64,000 bases of DNA from QHXQ01 sp036389395 (GCA_036389395.1 DASVPY010000062.1:1-64000), one strand, 5' to 3'. Numbered from the stretch's first letter, positions 32,979-42,069 are shown. Notes: generated by a model from the sequence alone, not told the origin. Numbers and translations are program-made.

Positions 32979-35366
32979 TTAGTTGGGCGCACCGTTGGCG
33001 CTGAGTTGAGCTTCCGTCGGCTCGACAGGCAATTCGGCGGCCACGGCGGGCAGGCGCAGCTCGAAGCGCGCGCCCGCGCCGCGTCGTGAGCGTGCGAGCC
33101 GGGCGCTGCCGCCCGCCTCGTTCATGCGCTTGCGCACGATGGCGAGACCGAGACCCGTGCCGCGCTGCCGCGTGGTGAAGAAAGGCTCCCAGATGCGCTC
33201 GCGCAGGTCGGCGGGCACGCCGCCGCCTTCGTCCGTGACGGCGAAGCAGAGGGTCGTCTCTTCGTCGCGCGCTTCGACGAGCACGCGCCCGCCGGGCGGC
33301 GTGGCCTGCAATGCGTTGAGCAAGAGGTTCGAGAGCGCGTCGCGCGCGGCCGCCGCCTGCGCGCCCGCGAGCACGGCGCGCGTAGTCGTTTCAAGCTGGA
33401 CGCGGACGGAGCGGGCGCGCGCTTCGTTGCGGAACAGTTCGACGAGGGCGCGGGCCAGCTCGTCCGCGCGGGCGGCGGGGCCGGCGGGCGGGGGCTGGCG
33501 GGCGAAGCTGAGCAGTTGCGTGACGCTGCGGCCGAGGCGATCCGTCTCGCCGACGATCAGATCGAGGTCGCGCCCGTACTCGGCGGCGACGCGCTCGTCT
33601 TCGCGCATGACCTGCGCGATGGACTTGATCGAGGAGAGCGGGTTTTTGACTTCGTGCGCGACGGCCGCGGCCATCTGGCCGAGCGCGGCGAGGCGCTCGC
33701 CCTGCGCGAGCTTGCGTTCGAGCAGGACGTTGGCTTCGACGAGGCGCGCGTCTTCGACCGCGAGCGCGACCTGACGGGCGAGCACGCTCAGGACGGCGCG
33801 CACTTCGGGCGTGAGCGCGGCGGCGGGCGCGTCCACGAGCATCAGCCCGAACACCTGTTCGTCGCGCTCAAGCACGAACGCCAACTCGAACTCGCGCGCG
33901 CGCAACTCTTCGGTCGCCTCGCACACGCCGTCACGCGCCGCGCCCAGCACGTGCGCCACCCACGCCGGCACGCCGGCGGCGTCCACGCCGCCAGCGTCAA
34001 CACCGCCCAAGTCAAGACTGTCCGCGTTAAGACTGTCCGCGTCAAGATCGTCAGCGTCAAGACCGTTAGTCTTGAGTCCGTCAACCGCCGATTGGTCAGG
34101 CTTCGACTCGCCAACCGTCGCTTCATCAAGCGTCGCTTCGTCAAGCGTCGCTTCATCAACGGTCACTTCATCAACTATCGCTTCGTCAACCGCTGACTTG
34201 CTGACCGCCGCTCCGTTCCCTTGCTCGCCTGCAACCAGAAATGCTGGCGCATTTCCGTCGGCGTTATCGGACGGGGGCGTTTTATCGTCCCACAGGTAGA
34301 AGCGGACGCGGCGCAGGGCCAGCTCGTGCGCCGTGCGCGCCTCAATGAAGCGGAGGAAGGCGGGCAGTTGTTCGTGCCCGCGGCGGCGCGCGCCGATGCG
34401 CGCCACCACCTCGCGGTAGAGCGCCGCTTCGCGCGCGAACAGGCGTTGGACGCGCCGTTCGAGCCAGCCGCGCAAGGGCGCGGCCGAGAGCGCGAACGCG
34501 AGAATCAGCAGCGCCTCGACCACGCCCGCGCGCAACTGGTAGCGCCCGGTCAGCCACGTCTCGACCGTGCGTATGCCGTAGAGGTAGACGACGAGGATGA
34601 CGGCGGCGAACGCGGCCGCGACCAGGCTCTCCTTGATGATCAGCTCAAGGTAACGGTAGCGGTACACGTGGTACGCGATGAGCGCGGTGGGCAGCAGCGA
34701 GCTGAGGTTGCCGAGCGTGACGAGGTAGACGCCGAGCGTGCTGTCGCGCCCGACGCCGAGCGCGTAGACCGAGAGCAAGAGCGCCGCGATGATGACGAAC
34801 GAGCCGGCGAGCGTCAGCATCAAGCGACGTTCGGACGGCGACGCGGACATGCGCGCGATCAAGATGTCCGTGCCGGCGATGAGGCCGAGCACGTAAGTCG
34901 CCCACAGCCCGAACGGCAGGACGAAGAACGAGAGCTTCGTGAGCATCGGCGCGTACGCGCCCGTCCACAGGTGCGGCACGGCGACGAGCAGGAAGAGCGT
35001 GGGCACGTAGGAGAGGTAGACGCGCGCGCCCTCGAAGCGCGTCAGCGGCCGCGCGCGCGCGCCGGCCCAGAGGTGCAGGTGGACGTGGAGCAGGAACGAG
35101 TAGGCGAAGGTGATGGAGACGACCGCCGCCGTGTCGGCCGCGCGCAGCAGCCCGACCCAGCGCGCCGCGTCCAGGCCCAACAGCGCGCGCAGGACGATGA
35201 ACAGGTTGCTCGTGTGCCACAAGCCGATGCTGATGGCGAGCGCCAGCAGCACGCGCTCCTGCGGCGCGAGCCGCCGCCGCTGCCGCGCCAGCAACAGGCT
35301 CAGCCACAGAGGCAGCGCCGCCCCGAGCGCGTAGCCGACTAGCTGGATGATTTCGAGCAGCGACAT
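32979..35366 (-). CDS. Membrane sensor histidine kinase with repeat insertion
   Basis: A 795-residue kinase. Residues 5-300 contain about nine to ten hydrophobic segments, resembling PrsK-like sensors. A GAF-like region (about 320-545) is interrupted at about 388-466 by degenerate five-residue repeats (DEATL DEATL, LDADSLNADS). HisKA has H572 in AVAHEVKNPLSS. The ATPase domain has LSNLLLNALQATP, DEGGGVP and GTGLGLAIV. It is an NtrB-class kinase for the sigma-54 regulator encoded 47 bp downstream. The insertion is coded by a 15-bp minisatellite and could vary in length between strains. The ATG at 35366 lies nine bases from the hairpin repeat at 35375-35520. Confidence 0.93.
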   Translation of the reverse strand: MSLLEIIQLVGYALGAALPLWLSLLLARQRRRLAPQERVLLALAISIGLWHTSNLFIVLRALLGLDAARWVGLLRAADTAAVVSITFAYSFLLHVHLHLWAGARARPLTRFEGARVYLSYVPTLFLLVAVPHLWTGAYAPMLTKLSFFVLPFGLWATYVLGLIAGTDILIARMSASPSERRLMLTLAGSFVIIAALLLSVYALGVGRDSTLGVYLVTLGNLSSLLPTALIAYHVYRYRYLELIIKESLVAAAFAAVILVVYLYGIRTVETWLTGRYQLRAGVVEALLILAFALSAAPLRGWLERRVQRLFAREAALYREVVARIGARRRGHEQLPAFLRFIEARTAHELALRRVRFYLWDDKTPPSDNADGNAPAFLVAGEQGNGAAVSKSAVDEAIVDEVTVDEATLDEATLDEATVGESKPDQSAVDGLKTNGLDADDLDADSLNADSLDLGGVDAGGVDAAGVPAWVAHVLGAARDGVCEATEELRAREFELAFVLERDEQVFGLMLVDAPAAALTPEVRAVLSVLARQVALAVEDARLVEANVLLERKLAQGERLAALGQMAAAVAHEVKNPLSSIKSIAQVMREDERVAAEYGRDLDLIVGETDRLGRSVTQLLSFARQPPPAGPAARADELARALVELFRNEARARSVRVQLETTTRAVLAGAQAAAARDALSNLLLNALQATPPGGRVLVEARDEETTLCFAVTDEGGGVPADLRERIWEPFFTTRQRGTGLGLAIVRKRMNEAGGSARLARSRRGAGARFELRLPAVAAELPVEPTEAQLSANGAPN
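33969..34205. repeat. 15-bp minisatellite within the kinase gene
   Basis: About 15 degenerate tandem units of 15 bp, keeping the reading frame. On the plus strand units look like GTCAAGACTGTCCGC and CGTCGCTTCATCAAG. Two sub-families adjoin at about 34080. Confidence 0.85.
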
Positions 35367-35374
35367 GGATCAAA

Positions 35375-35520
35375 AGCCGTGACGAGTGACGGGTGACGAG
35401 TGACAGGATAAAACAAAAGCCGTGACGGGTGACAGGAAAAAACTTTTCTTTCCTGTCACCTGTCACCTGTCACGGTTTACGGTCTTTAACTTGTCACTCG
35501 TCACTCGTCACTCGTCACTG
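35375..35520. repeat. Nested hairpin word-repeat, family GTGACGAGTGAC
   Basis: Outer words GTGACGAGTGACGGGTGAC (35379-35404) pair with GTCACTCGTCACTCG words (35492-35519). An inner unit, CCGTGACGGGTGACAGG (35420-35436), pairs with CCTGTCACCTGTCACGG-type words (35452-35475). It lies between the OmpA-family gene and the kinase gene. Confidence 0.85.
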
Positions 35521-35523
35521 CTC

Positions 35524-37107
35524 TTACGGTGTGGCCGCGGCGCTCGATTGGTTGAGGGGGACGAGGGTGATTTCGATGCGGCGGTTGCGTTGGCGACCGG
35601 CGGGCGTGGTGTTGGGGGCGACGGGGCTGTCCGCGCCGTAGCCGTTCGACTGTAGGCGCGCGGTGTCAACGCCGCCCGCGGCGAGTTGGCCGGCGAGCGC
35701 CTCGGCGCGCTGCTGCGAGAGTTGGCGGAGCGCCGCGGCGTCGCCGCGGCTGTCGGTGTAGGCCTCGACGATGATCTGGTAGTCGGGGTTGTTGGCGAGC
35801 AGCGCGGCGAGCGGCTCGATGGTGGCGGCGGCGGCGGGCGCGAGTTCCGCGCCGCGCGCGCCAGCCCAGAGCGAGTCGGGCAGGACGAGGACGGGGCCGC
35901 GCGCGCCGTCGCGCACCGTGCCGAAGCGCGTGAGCGCCTGACGCAAGGCGGCGGCCGCCTCGCGCTGCTGCGCGGCGCGCTGCTCGGCCTCGCGCCGCGC
36001 GGTCTCGGCCGCGCGCTCGCCCTCGATGCGCGCGAGCCGCAGACGCGCGTCTTCCGACTCCGAGCGGATGCGCTGTAACTCTTCGCGCGTCTGCGCGAGG
36101 TCGCTGCGCAGTTGGCGCACCTGCTGGTTGGCGTTCGCCAGGTCGCGCTCGGACAACTCGCGCGCGTGCGTCTCGCGTTCGAGCGCGGTCTTCAGTTCGG
36201 CGATCTCGGACTGCGCGTTGTCGGCGGTGCGCTCGGCTTCCTGGATGGCGCGGTCGCGGCGCGCGATCTCTTCGCGGCGCTGGCGCGCGGCCTTGCGCTC
36301 GGCGGCCAACTCTTCGGCCTTGACGCCCAGATCGGTGGCGCGGCGCGCGAGCGCGTCCACCTCTTCGTCGGCCTGGCGCAAGCGCCAAGCGTTCTCGGCC
36401 TCGGCGAGCTTCGCTTGCGCGTCGCGCAACTCGTCGGGCGCGTCGCGCTCCGCGCCGACGTAGCGCGCGAGGTTGATGGCCTGGCGCGCGCCGAGGAGCG
36501 ACGTGGGCGTGCGCGTGTAGTCCGCGCTGGCCACGTCGGGCACGCGCGGGTCGTTGAAGTAGTCGCTCGTGTTGCCGATGTAGCGGACGTTGACGGTCTC
36601 GACCGCCGCGTCGCCGGGCCGCGTCGGCGGCAGGTTCTCCAACACGACCATGCGTGACGGCCCGCGCACGAGGTAGTGCGGCTCGGCGGTGACGATGAGG
36701 GCGAAGGTTTGCAGCGGCGTCGTCACGTCGAGCTTCGAGTTGATGAACTGGCTGCCACTGCGTTTGATCTCGCCGAGGTTGTCGGCCCGCCCTTCGGGCG
36801 AGATGGCCCACAGCACGTAGGTCGTGTAGACGCCGCCCAGCTCCGAGGCGCGCGGCAGGTCTTCGACGCTCAGCTCGACGCGCGTGTTGCGCCGCCCCGA
36901 ACGTTTGACCTTCGCCTCGCCCGTGAGGCGCGGCAGACGGGTCGTGCCGCGGAAGCGGAGCGTGACCGACTGATCGAGCGGGTAGGTGATGGCGACGGTC
37001 TCGCGCGGCGCGTCGGCCTGCGCGCGCACGACGGCGGGCGCGGCCGCACACGCGGCGACGAGCGAGAGGAAAGCGGCGAAACGGAGACGGGAGCGCAAAC
37101 CTGTCAT
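35524..37107 (-). CDS. OmpA-family outer-membrane/peptidoglycan-binding protein with long coiled coil
   Basis: A 527-residue protein. ATG 37107 is preferred (AGGAG nine bases upstream; signal peptide MTGLRSRLRFAAFL to VVRAQ); an upstream in-frame extension lacks support. Residues about 32-200 are a beta-rich domain (VYTTYVLWAISPEGRADNLG). About 200-395 is a continuous Ala/Glu/Arg coiled coil. The C-terminal OmpA domain (about 405-520) carries IIVEAYTDSRGD, LSQQRAEALAGQL, SNGYGADSPV and RQRNRRIEI, the peptidoglycan-binding signature. It probably links the envelope to peptidoglycan. No operon partner is obvious. Confidence 0.9.
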   Translation of the reverse strand: MTGLRSRLRFAAFLSLVAACAAAPAVVRAQADAPRETVAITYPLDQSVTLRFRGTTRLPRLTGEAKVKRSGRRNTRVELSVEDLPRASELGGVYTTYVLWAISPEGRADNLGEIKRSGSQFINSKLDVTTPLQTFALIVTAEPHYLVRGPSRMVVLENLPPTRPGDAAVETVNVRYIGNTSDYFNDPRVPDVASADYTRTPTSLLGARQAINLARYVGAERDAPDELRDAQAKLAEAENAWRLRQADEEVDALARRATDLGVKAEELAAERKAARQRREEIARRDRAIQEAERTADNAQSEIAELKTALERETHARELSERDLANANQQVRQLRSDLAQTREELQRIRSESEDARLRLARIEGERAAETARREAEQRAAQQREAAAALRQALTRFGTVRDGARGPVLVLPDSLWAGARGAELAPAAAATIEPLAALLANNPDYQIIVEAYTDSRGDAAALRQLSQQRAEALAGQLAAGGVDTARLQSNGYGADSPVAPNTTPAGRQRNRRIEITLVPLNQSSAAATP

Positions 37108-37223
37108 GGGACTTCTGCTCCTGTGAAAAGATTTAAGGGGCCGGCCGCGCCAGTTCACGCGGGCCTGAAAACTCGCTCACCTCTCCATTGATGCGCCCCG
37201 CGCGCCGCCCCGTTGCCGGGAAA

Positions 37224-37377
37224 GGGATGAGGAGGAGGGAGGAGGGAGGAGGGAGGAAGAAGACAGGAGCCAGGAGCCAGAACGAATAGGTGGGTTCCGG
37301 TTTCTTGTCCTGGCTCTAGTCTCCTGGCTTCTGACTCCTGGCTCCTGTCTTCTAACTCATCCCTCATCCCTCATCCC
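37224..37377. repeat. Hairpin word-repeat, family A, with G-rich purine tract
   Basis: A purine tract of GGGAGGA words (37224-37260) and GAGCCAGGAGCCAG (37267-37280) is answered by CTCCTGGCTTCTGACTCCTG and CTCATCCCTCATCCC words (37320-37377). The right side encodes the last five residues and stop codon of the small membrane protein. Confidence 0.75.
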
Positions 37378-37524
37378 TTGTTTGGCGCGGCGGTCGGCGA
37401 CCCATTGGACGAGGGCGATGGCGGCGGCGCAGAGCAGGAGGATGTGGATGAAGCCGCCCTTGCCGAGCAGGAGCAGGACGAGCCACGCGAGCAGCAGCGC
37501 CGCGGCCAGGAGCCAGAGTGGCAA
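37357..37524 (-). CDS. Small two-helix membrane protein (DUF5670/Lmo0937-like)
   Basis: A 55-residue protein read from TTG 37524, preceded by GGGAAGGAG. It consists of two hydrophobic helices (residues 3-20 and 25-42) joined by GKGGFIHILLL, the pattern of the tiny Lmo0937-like stress-associated membrane proteins. The C-terminal MRDEG is encoded by word repeats (GGGATGAG). A 30-bp stretch including its ribosome site and first codons is duplicated immediately upstream, giving an 8-residue upstream open frame (MPLWRGKE). It follows the beta-propeller gene by 62 bp. Family assignment is from the short motif only. Confidence 0.65.
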   Translation of the reverse strand: MPLWLLAAALLLAWLVLLLLGKGGFIHILLLCAAAIALVQWVADRRAKQGMRDEG

Positions 37525-37574
37525 GCCGTCTACTCCTTCCCTCGCCAGAGTGGCAAGCCTTTTACTCCTTCCCT
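37513..37574. repeat. Tandem duplication of a ribosome site and start region
   Basis: Two 30-bp copies (37513-37542 and 37545-37574, period 32, two mismatches) each contain, on the minus strand, GGGAAGGAG followed by a TTG codon and CCACTCTGG. Confidence 0.85.
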
Positions 37575-37586
37575 CCCCGCCGCGCC

Positions 37587-39266
37587 TTACTTCGCGGCGG
37601 TCTTTAGCGCCGGCAGGGGCAAGCCCACGGCGCGGACGGCCGAGCGCGCCGCGTCGCCGCCCACGATCAGCGCGCGCTCCGGCGTGGGGAAGATGATGGT
37701 GAGCGCGCGCAGGCCCGTGACGCTGCCGGTCGTCGCCGCGCCCGGCTTCGGATCGTCCACCTGCCACAGCAACGCGCCGTTGCGCCCGTCGTAGCCGGCG
37801 GCGAACGTGCGCTCCGAAGCGACGAGCACGTCGAGCGTGCCGTCGCCGTTCAGGTCGGCGAAGAGCGGCCCGTACGCGCCGGTCGCGCCGGGCGCAGACC
37901 ACGCGATGTGCCCCGTCGCGTTCACCATGATCACCTTGCCCGACTTCATCAGCGCGACGATCTCGGCCACGCCGTCGTGGTTCAGATCGGCCCCGCCCAA
38001 GCGCCCGCGCGGGCTATCGTCCTCGGTCGTGATCTTGCCGAGCGGCTGCATGTCCGTGCCGTTGAGGAACAACATGCCGTGCTCCGTGCCGACGACGACG
38101 AGCGCGCCGTTGGCGCTCGATATGACCATCGGCGGGGTGGTGAAGCCCACGTCGAACCGGACGGCGCGGAAGCGCGAGCCGTCCGCCTTGCGCACGTCGA
38201 TCATGCCGCCCGCGAGCGAGAGCGCGACGCCGCGCGCGTCCGGCGTCAGGAACGGCACGGGGCCGCCGACGAGCGCGCCGTCGAGTTTCTGTTTGCTCAA
38301 CTGGCGGCCGCTGCGCGCGTCGAAGAAGTAGAGCGCCGGCTCGTCGGTGGCGACGGCCAACTCGGCCGCGATCTTGTCGTCGTCCAGATCGGCCGCGACG
38401 CCGTTGAGCGCCGCGCCGTCGAGCCGCGCGCGCCACAACTCGCGCCCGGTCTCGCCTTCGAGCGCGCGCACGCCGCCGTCGAACGCGGCCACGACCAGCG
38501 CCTTCGCGCCCTCGGCCGGGTGGACGAAGACGGGCGTGAACAGCGCGGCGGGGCGCGCGGGCGGGTCGCCGGCCCGCGCCTGTGGGCGGTAGCGCGCAGA
38601 CCAGAGCGCCGCGCCGCTCGTGCCGTCGAGCGCGAAGACCATGCCGTCGGTGTTGACGGCGATGATGTCGGGCGTATTCGGCCCGCGCAGCAGCGCCCCT
38701 TGCGGGCGCAACACTTCGCCGGTCAAAGCCTGCCAGCCCACGTCCGTCGGCGAGCGCAGCACGCCCGCGGGCTGGCCCGTGCCGCCCGCGTTCTCGGCCG
38801 CGCCCGGCGCGGTTTCGGCCATGCCGACCGGCGTGGGCGCGGAATACTCGCCCGTCTCCTGCGCGGCCGGGGCGACGCGCCAGAAGAAGTTGTCGCCCGG
38901 CGGCAACTCGACCTGCGCTTCGAGACCGACGACCGCGCGGTCGAAGACGATGTCGCGGAAGTCGCGGTCGCGCGCCACCTGCAAGCGGTAGCGGTTGACG
39001 CCCGCGCGCCCGCGCCAGCGGATCATGACCTGCTTACCGGAGGCCGTCGCCTGCGGCTGATCGGCCGCCGCGCCCGGCGTCGCGCCGGGTTTAGCAGGCG
39101 ACGGTTCGGTCTTGGCCGGCGTCTGTGTGGGTTTAGCTTGCGCGCCCTTGCGCTGACCGGTCTTGGCGGGCGCGCGGCGTTGCGCGTGCGTCGCGGCGGC
39201 GCACAGGACGAGGCTCAGAACGATGAGCAGGTAGCGGGACGCGTTGGGGCGGGGGTTGTTGTTCAT
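37587..39266 (-). CDS. Secreted beta-propeller (PQQ/FG-GAP-like) protein
   Basis: A 559-residue protein with a signal peptide (to THAQ near residue 29), a Lys/Pro/Thr-rich linker, a fibronectin-like strand region (VMIRWRGRAGVNRYRLQVARD), and a propeller of about seven blades from residue 170. Blade motifs include FALDGTSGAALWSARY, ALEGETGRELWRARL, FFDARSGRQLSKQKL and YDGRNGALLWQV (PQQ-like), with acidic FG-GAP-type loops ADLNHDGVAEI and ADLNGDGTLDV that likely bind calcium. The ATG overlaps the stop codon of the response regulator by four bases (ATGA), so the two are co-translated. The role is unknown; a scaffold or sensor is possible. Confidence 0.85.
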   Translation of the reverse strand: MNNNPRPNASRYLLIVLSLVLCAAATHAQRRAPAKTGQRKGAQAKPTQTPAKTEPSPAKPGATPGAAADQPQATASGKQVMIRWRGRAGVNRYRLQVARDRDFRDIVFDRAVVGLEAQVELPPGDNFFWRVAPAAQETGEYSAPTPVGMAETAPGAAENAGGTGQPAGVLRSPTDVGWQALTGEVLRPQGALLRGPNTPDIIAVNTDGMVFALDGTSGAALWSARYRPQARAGDPPARPAALFTPVFVHPAEGAKALVVAAFDGGVRALEGETGRELWRARLDGAALNGVAADLDDDKIAAELAVATDEPALYFFDARSGRQLSKQKLDGALVGGPVPFLTPDARGVALSLAGGMIDVRKADGSRFRAVRFDVGFTTPPMVISSANGALVVVGTEHGMLFLNGTDMQPLGKITTEDDSPRGRLGGADLNHDGVAEIVALMKSGKVIMVNATGHIAWSAPGATGAYGPLFADLNGDGTLDVLVASERTFAAGYDGRNGALLWQVDDPKPGAATTGSVTGLRALTIIFPTPERALIVGGDAARSAVRAVGLPLPALKTAAK

Positions 39267-39967
39267 AAGGCGTCATTGAGTTTGTAGCCGACGCCGCGTA
39301 CGGTCAGGACGTAGCGGGGGTTTTTGGGGTCGGCTTCGATCTTCTGCCGCAGGCGGTTGATGTGCGGGTCTACGTTGCGCTGGTAGCCCTCGTAGTCCGT
39401 GCTCCAGACCTGATCGAGCAGGTCGTTGCGCGACCACGCGCGGCCGGGTTCGCTCGCCAGCCGTTCGAGTATCTGAAACTCCAGGGGCGTCAGCTCGACC
39501 GGGTGACCGCCGAGCAAGACCTCGTGCCGGCGCTTGTCTATGACGAGATCGCCGATCTCGATGCGCTGCTTGTCGCCGGCCTCCGGCTCGACGGGCGCGC
39601 GGCCCGAGCGGCGCAGCAGCGCCTCGACGCGCACTTCGAGTTCGCGCGGGTCGAAGGGCTTGGCGAGGTAGTCGTCCGCGCCGGCCTGAAAGCCGGCCAC
39701 CTTGGCGTCAATCTCGTCCTGCCCGGTCAGGAACATGGCGGGCGTCTGCACGTCGCGCTCGCGCAAACGGCGCATCAACTCAAACCCGTTCATGCCGGGC
39801 ATCGTCACGTCGAAGATGAAGCAGTCGTATGAACCGGACTGCGCGAGGGGCAACGCGGCTTCGGCGTTGTCTTGCTCGTCCACCTCGTAGCCGGCGCGGC
39901 GGAGGTAGCCCGCCAGCAGCGGGCGCAAAGATTCGTCGTCGTCCACGATCAGGATTTTACGCTTCAC
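39263..39967 (-). CDS. OmpR-family response regulator
   Basis: A 234-residue regulator. GTG 39967 (MKRKILIVDDDES) is used because the receiver domain starts there; the long frame upstream does not look coding. The receiver domain has acidic pair DDD (9-11), acceptor Asp in FIFDVTMPG, conserved Thr in FLTGQD and Lys in LAKPFDP. The C-terminal winged helix has LTPLEFQILERLASEPGRAWSRNDLLDQVW and NVDPHINRLRQKI with the terminal VRGVGYKL. No histidine kinase gene adjoins. It is translationally coupled to the propeller protein gene, an unusual pairing. Confidence 0.94.
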   Translation of the reverse strand: MKRKILIVDDDESLRPLLAGYLRRAGYEVDEQDNAEAALPLAQSGSYDCFIFDVTMPGMNGFELMRRLRERDVQTPAMFLTGQDEIDAKVAGFQAGADDYLAKPFDPRELEVRVEALLRRSGRAPVEPEAGDKQRIEIGDLVIDKRRHEVLLGGHPVELTPLEFQILERLASEPGRAWSRNDLLDQVWSTDYEGYQRNVDPHINRLRQKIEADPKNPRYVLTVRGVGYKLNDAL

Positions 39968-40143
39968 GGATTGTCTGTGTCCCCTTGCTCTACAGGGGCC
40001 GCGTCCGGGGCGACGCGGCACGGCAACTGCCATCAGGGTTGCGTGCATTATAGGCCAAACGGCCGCAGGGCAAAGGGGAAAAGTGGCGGCCCGCGGCCGA
40101 CGTAACAAAATCACCCCACGCCGGGCGCGCTCCCAGTCGTTCC

Positions 40144-40173
40144 TTGACGCCCCGTCGCGGCTGTCCGTATAGT
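40144..40173 (+). promoter_or_regulatory. Candidate sigma-70 promoter of the ABC exporter operon
   Basis: TTGACG (40144-40149), 18-bp spacer, TATAGT (40168-40173), about 75 bp before the ATG at 40252. Each hexamer matches consensus at five of six positions. Confidence 0.6.
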
Positions 40174-40251
40174 CTGAGACCGTAGCGGCGGGCGACAACT
40201 CTTTAACTTCCACCGGCGAACCAAGGCGGGCGAACGACAGCGCGTGCGACG

Positions 40252-42069
40252 ATGCGAGACCTGCGGCGACTCCTAACTTACCTCCGACCGCACTGGGGCA
40301 AGTTCACGCTGGCGACCGTCGCGATGCTCGCGGGCGCGGCGCTGCAAAGCGCCATCAACGCGCTCGTCGTGCCCATCTTCGATCAGGCCTTGAACGGCAC
40401 GCGCGGCCCCGGCCACCGCAGCGAGACCCTCTTCTCGCTCCAACGCCTCATCCCCGAATCCGGCTTCGCCGCCTGGCGCAGCATCGCCATCCTGCTCATC
40501 GCCTTCACCGTGGCGAAGGGCGTCGCCGAATACTTCTCGACCTACCTGATGGCGCGCATCGGGCAGGAGTCCGTGCTGCGCCTGCGCCGAGACCTGTACG
40601 CGCACCTGCTCAAGCAGTCGGCCGACTTCTTCGAGCGCCACCGCACGAACTACCTCGTCTCGCGCCTCGTCTCCTCGGCCGCCGCCATCGAGGCCGCGGT
40701 GACGAGCACCCTGCGCGACATGCTGCGCGAGAGCTTCGCGCTCGTCGCCTTCCTCGCCGCCTCGTTCTACTTCTCCTGGCGGCTCACGCTCGGCTCGCTC
40801 ATCATCGCGCCCGTCATCGCCTGGCTCACGGCCAACTTCGGCCGCTCCCTGCGCAACCTCGCGCGCGACGCCTACGAAGGCAGCCAGCAACTCGTGGACA
40901 CGGCGCAGGAAGCACTCGCCAACCAGACCATCGTCAAAGCGTACCGGGCCGAGGCGCGCGAGCAGACGCGCTTCGCCACGGTCGCGCGCCAGATCGTGCG
41001 CGCCAACCTGCGCGCCTCGAAGATCACGGGCTTTGCGCCGCCCGCCATCGAGATGATCGGCGTCGTCGCGGTCGCCGTCCTGCTCTACTTCGGGCAGCGC
41101 GAGATCATGGCCGGGCGGATGAACACCGCGCAGTTTCTCACGTTCCTCTTCTTCCTCTTCTCCTCCTACGACCCGATGCGCAAGCTCTCGCGCCTGCACA
41201 ACGCGATGGAGATTGCCATCGCCGCCGCGCGCCACGTCTGGGAGGTGCTCGACGAGCAACGCGAGATGCCGGAGCGCGCCGACGCCGTCGCGCTCGCGCC
41301 CTTGCGCGACGCCATCGAACTGCGCGACGTGTCGTTCCACTACGCGAACGAGGGGCGGCCCGTCCTGCGCCACGTAAGCTTGCGCATCCCCGCGGGGCAG
41401 GTCGTCGCGCTCGTCGGCGAGTCGGGCGGCGGCAAGTCCACTTTGACGAAACTGATCCCGCGCTTCCACGACGCGACCGACGGCGCGGTGCTCTGGGACG
41501 GCACAGACCTGCGCGCCGCGCGGCTCGAATCTTTGCGCACGCACATCGCCATCGTCACGCAGGAGACCGTGCTCTTCAACGACACGGTGCGCTACAACAT
41601 CTCTTACAGCCGGCCCGACGCGCCCGACCGCGAGGTCGAAGAGGCGGCGCGCGTCGCCTTCGCGCACGACTTCATCGCCGAGTTGCCGCAAGGCTACGAC
41701 ACCATCGTCGGCGAGCGCGGCATCTTCCTGTCGGGCGGGCAGCGCCAGCGCCTCGCCATCGCCCGCGCCGTGCTGGCGAACGCCTCCGTGCTCGTCTTAG
41801 ACGAAGCCACCTCCGCGCTCGACACCGAGAGCGAGCGGCTCGTGCAGCAGGCGCTCGCCAACCTGATGCGCGACCGCACGGCCATCGTCATCGCGCACCG
41901 GCTCTCGACCGTGCGCCGCGCCGACCTGATCGTCGTCATCGAGCGCGGCCGCATCGTCGAGGCGGGCAGGCACGCCGACCTGCTCGCCCGCAGCGGAACC
42001 TACAAACGCCTCTACGAACTGCAATTCGCGGAGGAGGAAGAAGAGGAGGTCACGATCAGCAGTCAGTAG
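40252..42069 (+). CDS. ABC exporter, MsbA-like (TMD-NBD fusion)
   Basis: A 605-residue half-transporter. Residues 15-315 form a six-helix type IV exporter domain, beginning LLTYLRPHWGKFTLA. The ATPase domain (about 340-590) has Walker A GESGGGKST, Q-loop VTQETVLFND, signature LSGGQRQRLAIARA, Walker B VLVLDEATSALD and switch His in IAHRLST. The order and length fit the MsbA/lipid or multidrug exporter group; the substrate cannot be told. It is followed by yicC and gmk, suggesting an operon. Its stop codon lies in a repeat arm (42058-42090). The C-terminus is acidic (EEEEEEVT). Confidence 0.94.
   Translation: MRDLRRLLTYLRPHWGKFTLATVAMLAGAALQSAINALVVPIFDQALNGTRGPGHRSETLFSLQRLIPESGFAAWRSIAILLIAFTVAKGVAEYFSTYLMARIGQESVLRLRRDLYAHLLKQSADFFERHRTNYLVSRLVSSAAAIEAAVTSTLRDMLRESFALVAFLAASFYFSWRLTLGSLIIAPVIAWLTANFGRSLRNLARDAYEGSQQLVDTAQEALANQTIVKAYRAEAREQTRFATVARQIVRANLRASKITGFAPPAIEMIGVVAVAVLLYFGQREIMAGRMNTAQFLTFLFFLFSSYDPMRKLSRLHNAMEIAIAAARHVWEVLDEQREMPERADAVALAPLRDAIELRDVSFHYANEGRPVLRHVSLRIPAGQVVALVGESGGGKSTLTKLIPRFHDATDGAVLWDGTDLRAARLESLRTHIAIVTQETVLFNDTVRYNISYSRPDAPDREVEEAARVAFAHDFIAELPQGYDTIVGERGIFLSGGQRQRLAIARAVLANASVLVLDEATSALDTESERLVQQALANLMRDRTAIVIAHRLSTVRRADLIVVIERGRIVEAGRHADLLARSGTYKRLYELQFAEEEEEEVTISSQ

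Noticed and set aside
37525..37902. Longer version of the small membrane protein gene.
   Set aside because: The extension overlaps the end of the beta-propeller gene in a shadow frame; a ribosome site and TTG at 37524 fit better.
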